Assembly: GCA_946498095.1 (NCBI GenBank)
Contig: CAMMMX010000007.1
Location: forward strand, 1 to 64,000
From: an uncultured Clostridia bacterium
GTDB taxonomy: Bacteria; Bacillota; Clostridia; Oscillospirales; Ruminococcaceae
DNA: 64,000 bases
Direction of reading: 5' to 3'
Both the position numbers and the translations under genes were made by a program. A model generated the notes under the pieces. The model saw nothing but the letters and a program-made list of their open reading frames with translations. It was not told the origin of the DNA and did not search any database. Positions 35,126 through 43,114 of this stretch are shown here, in pieces. Within the stretch, counting starts at the first letter, position 1. Every line of letters starts with the position of its first letter.

Positions 35126-36352
35126 ATGCATATCAAGAGGAAGACGTGCTTGATTATATGCATCGTATGTGTCGTTCTGATTTTGTTTGGGGGATTGCTG
35201 TTCCTGCTTTTTTCTCCGAAGAAAAACGTAAATAGTAACATTTCTGTTATTGAACCTTATAGCTATATGACCTTCACCGACAAAGGAATTCTACATGAGA
35301 GAAATAAGTTACTGTATTTCGCTGATGTAAAAAGCGGCAAAGATGTCGTGCTGTGTGATAAACCCAACTGTGAACATGTCCCGCTGTCCAGCAGCAACCC
35401 AACCCCCACCTGTAACGCCGCAGGTATCGGTAGCATCGCCGCTTTCTATAACGACAGACTGTACTTCACCGTCACGGAGGATGCTTTTACCCAAGGCGTG
35501 TATGAAGCAGATACCAATGCGGCTAATCGTAAGAAAATTGCGGAGCTGGAAGACGTTACGAACTGTACTGCTGTGCAATTTGAAGAAGGTTATATGATTT
35601 ACGCCTACCAAAACACGTTGGTGCCCGGAACTATAGGAGATCAACAGGAAAAACCTCTTGTTGGCGTTGCGCTGGTCAATTTGTCTACGCACGAAGTGAC
35701 CTATCTGCCGCAAAAGAAAGACTACTCCGCCCAGATCCAAAATGTACATATTTATGACGGAAACGTCTATTATACGTATGATTATAACGACGTTAAAATA
35801 GATTATTTCTCGCTCGATATGAGTTTGCCGGAAACGCAGGAATACCTGAAGGATCATAGCTTTGCTGAAATATACTGTTATGATATGGAGAAGAAAACGG
35901 AAACCTGTATTTTTAGTGAAAGGCGCAGCAGCGTATTGGCTTTTTCAGAAAACGTTTGCCTTATCAGGGATTTTTCTTCAACATCTACAGAATGTCTGTT
36001 TTGCATCGATCTTTCTACGGGGAAAAAAGCAAAGCTTGTGGAAGAAAACAATATTAGTGGGAGTAGCTATGTAGATGGACAGAGGTGGCTCTATAGTACC
36101 GATACGGATAATGGATGGAAGATGAAGTATGTTGATTTACAAACCAATCAGGCGTATGATATCGGTCAGGAAATGAATGTGTCTACTCCGTACTCTTTCA
36201 GAGATGCTTACATTTTAGGGGATTTGGTATATATTTTTTATACCGATCCCCAGAGCAGTGAATACTGTTATGGATACTTAGATAAAACTGACTTTTATGA
36301 CGGTAAGTTTGAGAAGCTGGTTCCGCTGATGTATCCAAATAGAAATAATTGA
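35126..36352 (+). CDS. Membrane-anchored extracellular propeller-like protein, cassette 3
   Basis: The 408-residue product is the most divergent member: one transmembrane helix (about residues 7-29), the invariant CDKPNCEH...PTCNAA element, repeats such as YEADTNAANRKKIAEL, and the C-terminal GYLDKTDFYDGKF. It is less AT-rich than the other copies and shows no long DNA identity with them, so it may be the oldest or a separately acquired unit. Two upstream in-frame starts exist (35108 and 35120), but GGTGAT before 35126 fits best. The function is unknown. Confidence 0.7.
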   Translation: MHIKRKTCLIICIVCVVLILFGGLLFLLFSPKKNVNSNISVIEPYSYMTFTDKGILHERNKLLYFADVKSGKDVVLCDKPNCEHVPLSSSNPTPTCNAAGIGSIAAFYNDRLYFTVTEDAFTQGVYEADTNAANRKKIAELEDVTNCTAVQFEEGYMIYAYQNTLVPGTIGDQQEKPLVGVALVNLSTHEVTYLPQKKDYSAQIQNVHIYDGNVYYTYDYNDVKIDYFSLDMSLPETQEYLKDHSFAEIYCYDMEKKTETCIFSERRSSVLAFSENVCLIRDFSSTSTECLFCIDLSTGKKAKLVEENNISGSSYVDGQRWLYSTDTDNGWKMKYVDLQTNQAYDIGQEMNVSTPYSFRDAYILGDLVYIFYTDPQSSEYCYGYLDKTDFYDGKFEKLVPLMYPNRNN

Positions 36353-36366
36353 TAAAGGGAGTTGTT

Positions 36367-37722
36367 ATGATGAAAAAGAGGATTTTAGCCGTGTTGTTTT
36401 CCCTGATGCTGGCCACAACGTTCTTGACAGGATGTAATCAAAGTCGTCCTAGTTCCTCTGAAGAGACATCGAGCAACGATTTTCAAGTTACAGGAACCGC
36501 TATTAAATGGGGGGTGCCGGACATTTATGAAATCAACTATCCGGCGGTTCAAAAATTCAATCAAATACTGACTGACAGAGGGTATCATTTTGGTGTTGAA
36601 TTTGTACCTCTGAATAACTTTAGCAGTAATGATGCATTGTATGAATATGAAGAACAAAACGGTTCATTGGATATTGCCTTTTCCGGTTTTATACACGATC
36701 AGGTAGACTTCGCTTACAGCCTCATCAAAGAGGGCTATTTTACACCTTTGGAAAACTATCTGGCTACTCCGCATGGGAAAGAACTGTATGATATTTTTGA
36801 TCCGCAGTTGTGGGATGCAGTCAAGGTGGACGGAACAATTTATTCCGTCCCAAATGGCGACGCACGAGATATCGGATCAACTTTTGTATTCAATAAAAAA
36901 TATGTATCTGAACAGGATGTGGAAGGATTTAATGGAAATATCGCTGATTTGAAATCACTTATGGAAAAAGCACCTGTTCAGGAGGATTTTACCCATATTG
37001 TTTATGGCGGTTATAATTTTGAATTCAGCAATTTAATCGCTAGTGATTTTATTGATGGACTGATGTTGCCCCATGATGGAACGGGTGCATATAATCCTTT
37101 TGAACTGGATAACTTTAGGGAGTACCTGACTGTTTTCAATGAATATTACAAAGCCGGGTATGTCAATTATGAGCTTTCCTGGAAGGGGAATACAATCTCA
37201 ACAGCCGTCAATGAGAAGTTTTTAGAAACCGGAAATTTTTTAGTCTGTATCGGTGTGGGAGGCGCGTATAATCCTGAAACCGTTGGAACAGATGTCATTA
37301 CTGTCGAGACGACACCGTATTTGCGTTCCCGTGTTGCTGGTACGGTTGGTATTGCTGCAAAATCAGAGCATAAAGATGAAGCGTTCGAGCTTTTGTCCCT
37401 TGTTCATACCGATAACGAACTGGCCAATCTTCTTATCTATGGGATAGAGGGTGTGGATTATAAGTTGGAGGACGGAGTAGTACATCCAATTGATGGTGAA
37501 GGTCTTAAGGATGCTAATAGATCGATGTGTCTTGGAATTTATGAGAATGTTTCACCGACAGCCGCAGAAACTATCATTGTAGATCGAAAAACAGACAAAC
37601 TTAATTATTACAAAGACAAGGTGGTAGCCTCCCCTTATCTCGGCAAGAACTTTGATACGACCGGCTATGAGGACATCATCACCGACATATATAAAATCTA
37701 TGAAGAGAACTATGACATCTAG
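36367..37722 (+). CDS. Extracellular solute-binding lipoprotein, cassette 3, C-terminally truncated
   Basis: The 451-residue product has a lipobox (TFLTGC) and the family motifs SEHKDEAFELLSLVHTDN and LLIYGIEGVDYKLEDG. An amber TAG at 37720-37722 falls where all other copies have the Trp codon of YDIWTRDD, and the frame stays open afterwards to 37830, encoding the usual tail. The protein therefore lacks about 36 C-terminal residues. Whether it is still stable or functional is unclear, since those residues form a conserved, amphipathic-looking helix pair. GGGAG lies five bases before the start. Confidence 0.72.
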   Translation: MMKKRILAVLFSLMLATTFLTGCNQSRPSSSEETSSNDFQVTGTAIKWGVPDIYEINYPAVQKFNQILTDRGYHFGVEFVPLNNFSSNDALYEYEEQNGSLDIAFSGFIHDQVDFAYSLIKEGYFTPLENYLATPHGKELYDIFDPQLWDAVKVDGTIYSVPNGDARDIGSTFVFNKKYVSEQDVEGFNGNIADLKSLMEKAPVQEDFTHIVYGGYNFEFSNLIASDFIDGLMLPHDGTGAYNPFELDNFREYLTVFNEYYKAGYVNYELSWKGNTISTAVNEKFLETGNFLVCIGVGGAYNPETVGTDVITVETTPYLRSRVAGTVGIAAKSEHKDEAFELLSLVHTDNELANLLIYGIEGVDYKLEDGVVHPIDGEGLKDANRSMCLGIYENVSPTAAETIIVDRKTDKLNYYKDKVVASPYLGKNFDTTGYEDIITDIYKIYEENYDI

Positions 37723-37830
37723 AAAGCTGACGACATCGAAGCGGAGATGGACAGGGTTAATCAGGAGCTAAAGGCGGTTGGGATCGATAAGCTGGTCGAT
37801 GCCATGAACGAGCAGTTTGGGATAAAGTAG
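37723..37830 (+). pseudogene. Cut-off C-terminal tail of the cassette 3 binding protein
   Basis: In frame with the preceding gene but behind its TAG stop, these 35 codons encode DDIEAEMDRVNQELKAVG and DKLVDAMNEQFGIK, the tail found intact in cassettes 1, 2 and 4. The DNA has not degraded further, so the nonsense mutation is recent. Confidence 0.75.
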
Positions 37831-37845
37831 AGACTTGTATAAGAT

Positions 37846-37891
37846 GAACGAACGCAGCTCTCGGTTTGTAACCGAGGGCTGCGTTCGTTTA
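37846..37891 (+). terminator. Terminator of cassette 3
   Basis: Almost base for base the same as the cassette 1 terminator at 31366-31411, and embedded in a longer block of identity. Confidence 0.85.
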
Positions 37892-37933
37892 GTCAGAAAT
37901 CAGTCGAATAATTATATTTATGAAAAAATAATA

Positions 37934-37962
37934 TTGACATATAGAAAGAAAAATATTATTAT
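37934..37962 (+). promoter_or_regulatory. Promoter of cassette 4
   Basis: TTGACA and TATTAT are separated by 17 bases; a near copy of the cassette 2 promoter. Confidence 0.7.
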
Positions 37963-38026
37963 TTAGGTAATCATAGATTTAATTGTAAATTTAATGATGA
38001 AATAGAGAGAATTAAATTTTTAAAAT

Positions 38027-38058
38027 GTGATGGATGATTCCAATGGGCTGGATAATCA
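38027..38058 (+). other. Remnant of the structured leader
   Basis: Only the first about 30 bases of the leader remain (GATGATTCCAATGGGCTGG then ATAATCA) before the sequence jumps into the end of a small-protein gene. The other hairpins are gone. Confidence 0.7.
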
Positions 38059-38160
38059 TCTAATAACGGTTGGGTCAGTTTGAGTATTTCCGCACATCAT
38101 CATGTATCTCGTTCTGGTCAAACATGGACAGCTGTCACGTCTCATGATGGTAGCAAGTAG
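38059..38160 (+). pseudogene. Remnant of the cassette 4 small secreted protein
   Basis: This encodes only the last 33 residues (NNGWVSLSISAHHHVSRSG, then QTWTAVTSHDGSK), nearly identical to the end of the cassette 2 small protein, with no start codon or signal peptide. A deletion equivalent to about 420 bases joined leader to gene; ACCT occurs at both cassette 2 positions (31578 and 32001), suggesting a microhomology event. Confidence 0.8.
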
Positions 38161-38171
38161 CGTTTAACGAA

Positions 38172-38203
38172 TAATCAGAGGTGATTCGATTCACCTCTGA
38201 TTA
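38172..38203 (+). promoter_or_regulatory. Intercistronic hairpin, cassette 4
   Basis: TAATCAGAGGTGA pairs with TCACCTCTGATTA. Compared with cassette 2 a G-C pair has become T-A through two coordinated substitutions. Upstream coding capacity is lost, but the hairpin is kept. Confidence 0.75.
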
Positions 38204-38238
38204 CTGCATATTTTTCGTTTTGGAAGAGGTGGTATGAT

Positions 38239-39453
38239 ATGATACAACATCAAAAACGATTTCGACTTGTGGCTGGAATTGTTGCAGGAACTGCAATCAT
38301 ACTTGCCTTGATGTCCTTTTTTTACTTGAAGTCTCAAAAGCCTTTGTCTCCAAATGAAAAAGTCGTACCAGTTTTTCATCAGACCTTTCATAAAGACGGA
38401 ATTTTATTTGAAAAAAATGGCTTGCTGCATTTCATTGACGCGAAAAGCGGGAAAGATATTGTGTTATGTGATAAACCAAATTGTCCACATACTGGTTCGG
38501 CAGTGAACAGTCCTCAGCCCACCTGTAACGCTGCAATCGATGGAATTTGTATGGACGGGTACGGCATTTACAGGGGACAGTTATATTTTATTTCACAGAC
38601 AGATAGCGGAGGAATTTTCAATAAAGAAATTTATCAGGCAGACGTAAACGGGGCTAACCGTAAACGTATTGCTGAATTGGAAAATGTTGAGTTTATTGAA
38701 AACGTGACCTATGTAGACGAATACCTTCTGGTCCCATATATAACGCAAAACGATCCGGATTCCCCAAATGTTGAACTGGAGAAGCCAATCGTCGGCATGG
38801 CCGCCATTAATCTGAGTACCTATGAAGTCACATATATTCCGACAAAAGAAGGGTATAATCCATCGATATGGCAGGCGCATGAATATAAGGGGGAATTTTA
38901 TTATATCTATACTTATTTAGATATCAAGACAAATGAGGATGAAACTGTTGATGAGCAAAATCATTTTTTTGTTGAGCTGTATAGTTACGATCCTGCAACA
39001 AAAAGCGAAACAAAGTTAGTGGGAGGAAACAACCTTTCCTTTCTTGCGTTTGATGGCGTGTATGCATATCTCATCGAACGCACTAAAGAAGGCGAACAGG
39101 TTGTTCAGGTCAAATTGACAGATGGAACGAAGGAGGCAATCTTTCAGGATACAAACCTCCGCCCCTCCTTTTTTGTGGATGGCAATAATCTGATCTATTC
39201 GATAGATATAGATAATGGGCAACAATGGAGGCTGTTTGATACAAAGACGAAAGAGATCAGCAACATAGGAAAATTGCTGTACTTTAATGACGAGGAATCG
39301 TTTGGTATCAGTGCTATGATCAAAGACAAAGTGTATATATTCTATACCGATCCAGAAAAGGATGAATTCTGCGATGGGTATTTGTCAAAGCAAGATTTCT
39401 ATGATGGTAAATTTGACAGGAAGATACCACTTCTTTATCCAAATGAGGTGTAA
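38239..39453 (+). CDS. Membrane-anchored extracellular propeller-like protein, cassette 4 (mosaic)
   Basis: The 404-residue product has the transmembrane helix, the CDKPNCPH...PTCNAA element and the C-terminal GYLSKQDFYDGKF. At DNA level it is a patchwork: 38218-38360 is identical to cassette 2, about 38350-38470 matches cassette 1 almost exactly, about 38490-38613 is unique, 38614-39057 matches cassette 2 with few differences, and the rest is closer to cassette 1 or unique. This is best explained by gene conversion between copies. The function is unknown. Confidence 0.72.
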   Translation: MIQHQKRFRLVAGIVAGTAIILALMSFFYLKSQKPLSPNEKVVPVFHQTFHKDGILFEKNGLLHFIDAKSGKDIVLCDKPNCPHTGSAVNSPQPTCNAAIDGICMDGYGIYRGQLYFISQTDSGGIFNKEIYQADVNGANRKRIAELENVEFIENVTYVDEYLLVPYITQNDPDSPNVELEKPIVGMAAINLSTYEVTYIPTKEGYNPSIWQAHEYKGEFYYIYTYLDIKTNEDETVDEQNHFFVELYSYDPATKSETKLVGGNNLSFLAFDGVYAYLIERTKEGEQVVQVKLTDGTKEAIFQDTNLRPSFFVDGNNLIYSIDIDNGQQWRLFDTKTKEISNIGKLLYFNDEESFGISAMIKDKVYIFYTDPEKDEFCDGYLSKQDFYDGKFDRKIPLLYPNEV

Positions 39454-39459
39454 TAAGCA

Positions 39460-40932
39460 GTGAAAAACTTAAAAAAACGAGTGCTGCCAATGATTATGGC
39501 GACAATACTTTTTCTGTTAACCGGTTGTACTCATGGGCCTGGAAGTTCACAAGGTGGTTCCGACGTGAAGATCTCTGAAAATGTACTGACATGGGCGGTT
39601 CCAGATATTTATCACATCAGTCAAGATGCTCTTACCCAATTTAATAAAACTTTAAGTAAGAAAGGGTATGATTTTGCGGTTAAGTTCGTCCCTTTGAACT
39701 TTGCAAATTATCAAGATGAATTGGATGTATATGAACAAGAAAACGGAGCTTTTGATGTTGTATTTAGTGGAACAAATAGCTACGGTTCTCCAATAGACTA
39801 TACATATAGCCGAATAAAAAAAGGATATTTTACCTCGCTAGAAGATTATCTCTCCACCTCTGACGGGAAGAAACTGTATGAGATGTTTGATCCAAAACAA
39901 TGGGAATCTGTCAAAATGGACGATCGAATTTATACTATACCAAACGCAGATGTGGAAGCGGATAACATGCAATTAGTATTTAATAAAAAATATATTAACG
40001 AAAAAGAATTAGAGGAGTTTTCCGGAGATATCGCGGAGTTAAGACCTTTCTTGGAAAAGATTCCTATTAGTGAGGATTTTAGTCATCTTTTGATGAGTAT
40101 CGGTTTCATAGAGTACGGCTATCCTTATGTTGATTGCGATTTTCCATATTATGGGCTGCTGTTGTCCCATGATGGAAAGGGAGCTCATAATCCATTTGAT
40201 TACGCTCCTTATCGGGATTTTCTGACATGTTATCACGATTATTATCAAAAAGGATATATGAATTACGAGGTGCCAGTCTGGGGCGGAGGTATAGATTATG
40301 AAGAACAGGAAAAGTTTTTAAACAACGGGAATTTCTTTATGTATGCAGCAGGTGATGCTGAATATATTACTTCTAAAGGTGTTGGGACAGAAACATTTAC
40401 CTATCAAATTGAACCCATATATATACACTCCCTGTTGACCGCAACTACAGGTATCCCAACAAAGTCGGAGCATAAGGACGAGGCGTTTCAATTGCTATCT
40501 CTTGTCCATACGGATAACGAGTTAGCCAACATTCTCGTGTATGGTGAGGAAGGTGTCGACTTCAAGTTGGAGGATGGTGTGGCTAAAACAATGGACGGTA
40601 GCGTCCCCGGTTCAACACAAAATCAATACTGGCTAGGGCTGTATGGAAGCGTATCTCCCACAGCAAATGAAACAATTGTTGTCGATCGTGCAACAGATCG
40701 AAAGAACTATTTCAAAGACAAGGTGAAATCGTCTCCGTATCTAGGCAAGAACTTTGATCCGACCGGCTATGAGGACATCATCACCGACATTTACAAAATT
40801 TACAAAGATAACTACGACATCTGGACACGAGATGACATCGAAGCGGAGATGGACAGGGTCAATCAGGAGCTAAAGGCGGTTGGGATCGATAAGCTGGTCG
40901 ATGCCATGAACGAGCAGTTTGGGGTTAAGTGA
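39460..40932 (+). CDS. Extracellular solute-binding lipoprotein, cassette 4
   Basis: The 490-residue product starts with GTG (GAGGTG about nine bases upstream) and has a lipobox (LLTGC). It shares the SEHKDEAFQLLSLVHTDN, ILVYGEEGVDFKLEDG and KSSPYLGKNFDP motifs and an intact C-terminal tail ending MNEQFGVK. The N-terminus differs at DNA level from copies 1 and 2, while several later stretches (for example 40620-40760) nearly match cassette 1. No permease is nearby. It has one terminator 40 bases after the stop. Confidence 0.8.
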   Translation: MKNLKKRVLPMIMATILFLLTGCTHGPGSSQGGSDVKISENVLTWAVPDIYHISQDALTQFNKTLSKKGYDFAVKFVPLNFANYQDELDVYEQENGAFDVVFSGTNSYGSPIDYTYSRIKKGYFTSLEDYLSTSDGKKLYEMFDPKQWESVKMDDRIYTIPNADVEADNMQLVFNKKYINEKELEEFSGDIAELRPFLEKIPISEDFSHLLMSIGFIEYGYPYVDCDFPYYGLLLSHDGKGAHNPFDYAPYRDFLTCYHDYYQKGYMNYEVPVWGGGIDYEEQEKFLNNGNFFMYAAGDAEYITSKGVGTETFTYQIEPIYIHSLLTATTGIPTKSEHKDEAFQLLSLVHTDNELANILVYGEEGVDFKLEDGVAKTMDGSVPGSTQNQYWLGLYGSVSPTANETIVVDRATDRKNYFKDKVKSSPYLGKNFDPTGYEDIITDIYKIYKDNYDIWTRDDIEAEMDRVNQELKAVGIDKLVDAMNEQFGVK

Positions 40933-40970
40933 AAATTTACGGGGAACAGCCGTAGTCCAGTACAAAAATA

Positions 40971-41001
40971 AAGAGCCGTTGGATGATAATCCAACGGCTC
41001 T
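40971..41001. terminator. Terminator at the end of the array
   Basis: AGAGCCGTTGGAT and ATCCAACGGCTCT form a perfect 13-bp stem with a GATA loop and T/A-rich flanks. It can also serve the convergent gene at 41020. Confidence 0.85.
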
Positions 41002-41019
41002 TAACATTTTAGAGACATG

Positions 41020-41304
41020 TTAAGCATCTGTCTTTGCCACCTCCCGGTCCAGACGCCGGTTACGAAAATAGAGCAGTAGATCACAGAACACCATGACAAA
41101 GTTGAGAATGTAAAAGACAAAAACATAGGTAATGCTACCCGTAACGATTTTCGCAGCAATGCCACAGGCGTAACCAAACAGGATAAAGCACAGGAAAATC
41201 AGGCTTTTACCTTTTGCCGTCCGTGCTGTATAGGATTTTACGATAGACGTAGGCCATGAAATGCCGAAACTGATAACCATCAATGCTTCCAGTAGTTCCC
41301 CCAT
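41020..41304 (-). CDS. PQ-loop/SemiSWEET-like small membrane protein
   Basis: The 94-residue product has three hydrophobic segments and an N-terminal SWPTSIVKSYTARTAKGKSL stretch, with the helix-breaking Pro and the following basic loop resembling PQ-loop/SemiSWEET half-transporters. SemiSWEETs dimerise to move sugars. GGGAGAGG lies six bases before the ATG. It stands alone between the array terminator and an esterase. The transported substrate, if any, is not evident. Confidence 0.7.
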   Translation of the reverse strand: MGELLEALMVISFGISWPTSIVKSYTARTAKGKSLIFLCFILFGYACGIAAKIVTGSITYVFVFYILNFVMVFCDLLLYFRNRRLDREVAKTDA

Positions 41305-41398
41305 GAGTAACCTCTCCCATTTTTGATATTCCAGTGCGGCGTTTGTACACCAGCCGTATCATTATACCACTGTTGCCGGGGAAAGGCAAATGATGCGT

Positions 41399-42154
41399 TT
41401 ATCCTGCCATATATTTTTCAACAAAGCGGCGGACGCTTTCCTGCCAGAAAAACCATTCGTGACCGCCCGTCCACTCTTCATAAGTGTAGTTGAGCGGGAG
41501 TGCTTCCATATGGCGGCGTAATTTTTGGTTCTCATTATATAGGAAATCTTCGGTACCACAGGTTACATAAATATCGGGCTGTTGTGCGGCGGATAAAGCG
41601 GAGAGCTTGGACGAGAGTGCGAACAGGTCGTTTTCTTCGTCCAGCACATGAGTCGTACGGCCGAAAATGGCCTGCATTTCGCCACCGCGGCTGAGCGCGT
41701 CGTCTTCGGCACGGGCGTTGAGATCGGCTGCGGAGGAGAACCCGGCGCAAGCAGCAAAACGGTCAGGATTCGCCATACCGATCTTGAGCGCGCCGTAACC
41801 GCCCATCGACAGTCCGGCGACATAATTATCTTCCCGTTGTTGTGAAAAACCAAACAGATTTGCACAAAGCGCAGGAAGCTCCTGGGAGACATAGGTATAG
41901 TAAGGCAGACCAAACTTCATGTCCATGTAAAAACTGCGCTGAACTTCCGGCATGACGATACAAAATTGATAACGCTCTGCCAAAACTGCGATGTTGGTAT
42001 TATTCAGCCAAGCGCTGCAGTTATCACTGAGTCCGTGCAGAAGGTAGAGTACCTTTCGGGGGGAAGACTGTAAACGGTCTACGGGGTTGACAACGACGCA
42101 GGATGTGGTCATCTGCATCGTTTGCGACATGACGTCACAACGCATAATTGCCAT
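41399..42154 (-). CDS. Alpha/beta-hydrolase esterase (tributyrin esterase / FrmB-like)
   Basis: The 251-residue cytoplasmic product is an esterase-D-type alpha/beta hydrolase. The catalytic Ser lies in GLSMGGYGALK, the oxyanion-hole HG in YLLHGLSDN, the Asp in TCGTEDFLY, and the His in GGHEWFFW. Similar proteins act on short acyl esters or S-formylglutathione; the natural substrate is unknown. The gene has no partner on the same strand. Confidence 0.85.
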   Translation of the reverse strand: MAIMRCDVMSQTMQMTTSCVVVNPVDRLQSSPRKVLYLLHGLSDNCSAWLNNTNIAVLAERYQFCIVMPEVQRSFYMDMKFGLPYYTYVSQELPALCANLFGFSQQREDNYVAGLSMGGYGALKIGMANPDRFAACAGFSSAADLNARAEDDALSRGGEMQAIFGRTTHVLDEENDLFALSSKLSALSAAQQPDIYVTCGTEDFLYNENQKLRRHMEALPLNYTYEEWTGGHEWFFWQESVRRFVEKYMAG

Positions 42155-42302
42155 TAGGAATCCCTCTCTTTCACTTTGTTGTTTTCATTGTATCATCCGA
42201 GCTGGATCATTTCAACTGTTTTTTACAGCTTTGTATATTGCCGAGTTTTTCTGTCAATCCTTTTGACAACAAAGGTTTGGACAGCGAAAGGAATGGTAGC
42301 AA

Positions 42303-42920
42303 ATGACACAACGGATCAGAAAGAAATTGGAAACAGCATTGCTTGTCGGCATGCTGCTTGCCATATGCATTTCAGGCGTGGCGGCCTACGCGCAGGGGTG
42401 CTATGATATTCGTCAGAATGTACTTCGTCTGCATATCCTGGCCAATTCCGATTCTCAGGAGGATCAGGAGCTAAAGCTGCGGGTACGGGATCGCGTGTTA
42501 GCATGCAGTGAAGATTTATTTTACGATGTGGATTCGCTGGCTGGAGCGCAGGAATGCGTTGATCAACAGCTGGATGAAATTCGAAGGGTGGCCCAAGAAG
42601 AGGTTTATGCCCAAGGATACGATTATCCTGTCCAAGTGGAACATGTTCGGATGTTTTTCGATACCCGTGAATACGATGATTTTGTTATGCCCGCCGGAAA
42701 TTACGACGCCGTACGGATCACCATCGGTGAGGCAAAAGGAAAGAATTGGTGGTGCGTGCTTTATCCTCCACTTTGTTTGCCTGCTGCGGAGGACAAAGAA
42801 GAGGTGTTCACCCCGGAGCAGGAAGAAATTATTGAAAAGCCCGTACAATACGAGGTAAAATTTAAGATTGTGGAAATCGCACAAACAGTCGGCGATTTTT
42901 TCGACCATCTGTTTCATTAA
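42303..42920 (+). CDS. spoIIR: Stage II sporulation protein R
   Basis: The 205-residue product has an N-terminal signal/transmembrane segment (about residues 12-31) and the SpoIIR core: VLRLHILANSDSQEDQELKL near the start and IGEAKGKNWWCVLYPPLC near residue 150. SpoIIR is made in the forespore and exported to trigger SpoIIGA to process pro-sigma-E in the mother cell. It implies a spore-forming organism. Sigma-F usually drives it; I could not place a convincing sigma-F promoter. Confidence 0.93.
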   Translation: MTQRIRKKLETALLVGMLLAICISGVAAYAQGCYDIRQNVLRLHILANSDSQEDQELKLRVRDRVLACSEDLFYDVDSLAGAQECVDQQLDEIRRVAQEEVYAQGYDYPVQVEHVRMFFDTREYDDFVMPAGNYDAVRITIGEAKGKNWWCVLYPPLCLPAAEDKEEVFTPEQEEIIEKPVQYEVKFKIVEIAQTVGDFFDHLFH

Positions 42921-43114
42921 AAACCTGCTATGACCAGCAAAATGAGATCGTTTGGGGATAGCAAGTGGAGCGGTCAGGACAGTTGTTCATGCATTGCGTC
43001 TTGTTTTTATAAGGGAGACGGGGTAAACTGTTTCTGTCAGGCTATGCGCGGTATTCGGATATCACAGACGGTTTCCCAAGCTGTAGCCGGATTGAAAAGA
43101 GGAAGGTGAACCAT

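Larger units (their letters stand above)
27874..41001 (+). repeat. Tandem array of four paralogous secretion/binding-protein cassettes
   Basis: Four units follow one another on the plus strand, each with its own promoter and terminator: 27874-31411, 31454-34936, 35014-37891 and 37934-41001. The full unit is leader RNA, small secreted protein, intercistronic hairpin, membrane-anchored C-x4-C-x-H protein, and solute-binding lipoprotein. Units 1 and 2 are complete, unit 3 lacks the leader and small gene, and unit 4 retains only ends of both. DNA identity between copies is patchy, with near-identical stretches next to strongly diverged ones. The array is visibly more AT-rich than both flanks and contains no transporter or mobility gene. 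Confidence 0.85.

Noticed and set aside
37720..37722. TAG read as pyrrolysine or suppressed stop
   Set aside because: It replaces a Trp found in all paralogues and there is no Pyl machinery in view; a simple nonsense mutation is more likely.
27874..41001. CRISPR-like or short-repeat array
   Set aside because: The repeated units are about 3 kb long, protein-coding, and not separated by spacers; there are no cas genes.
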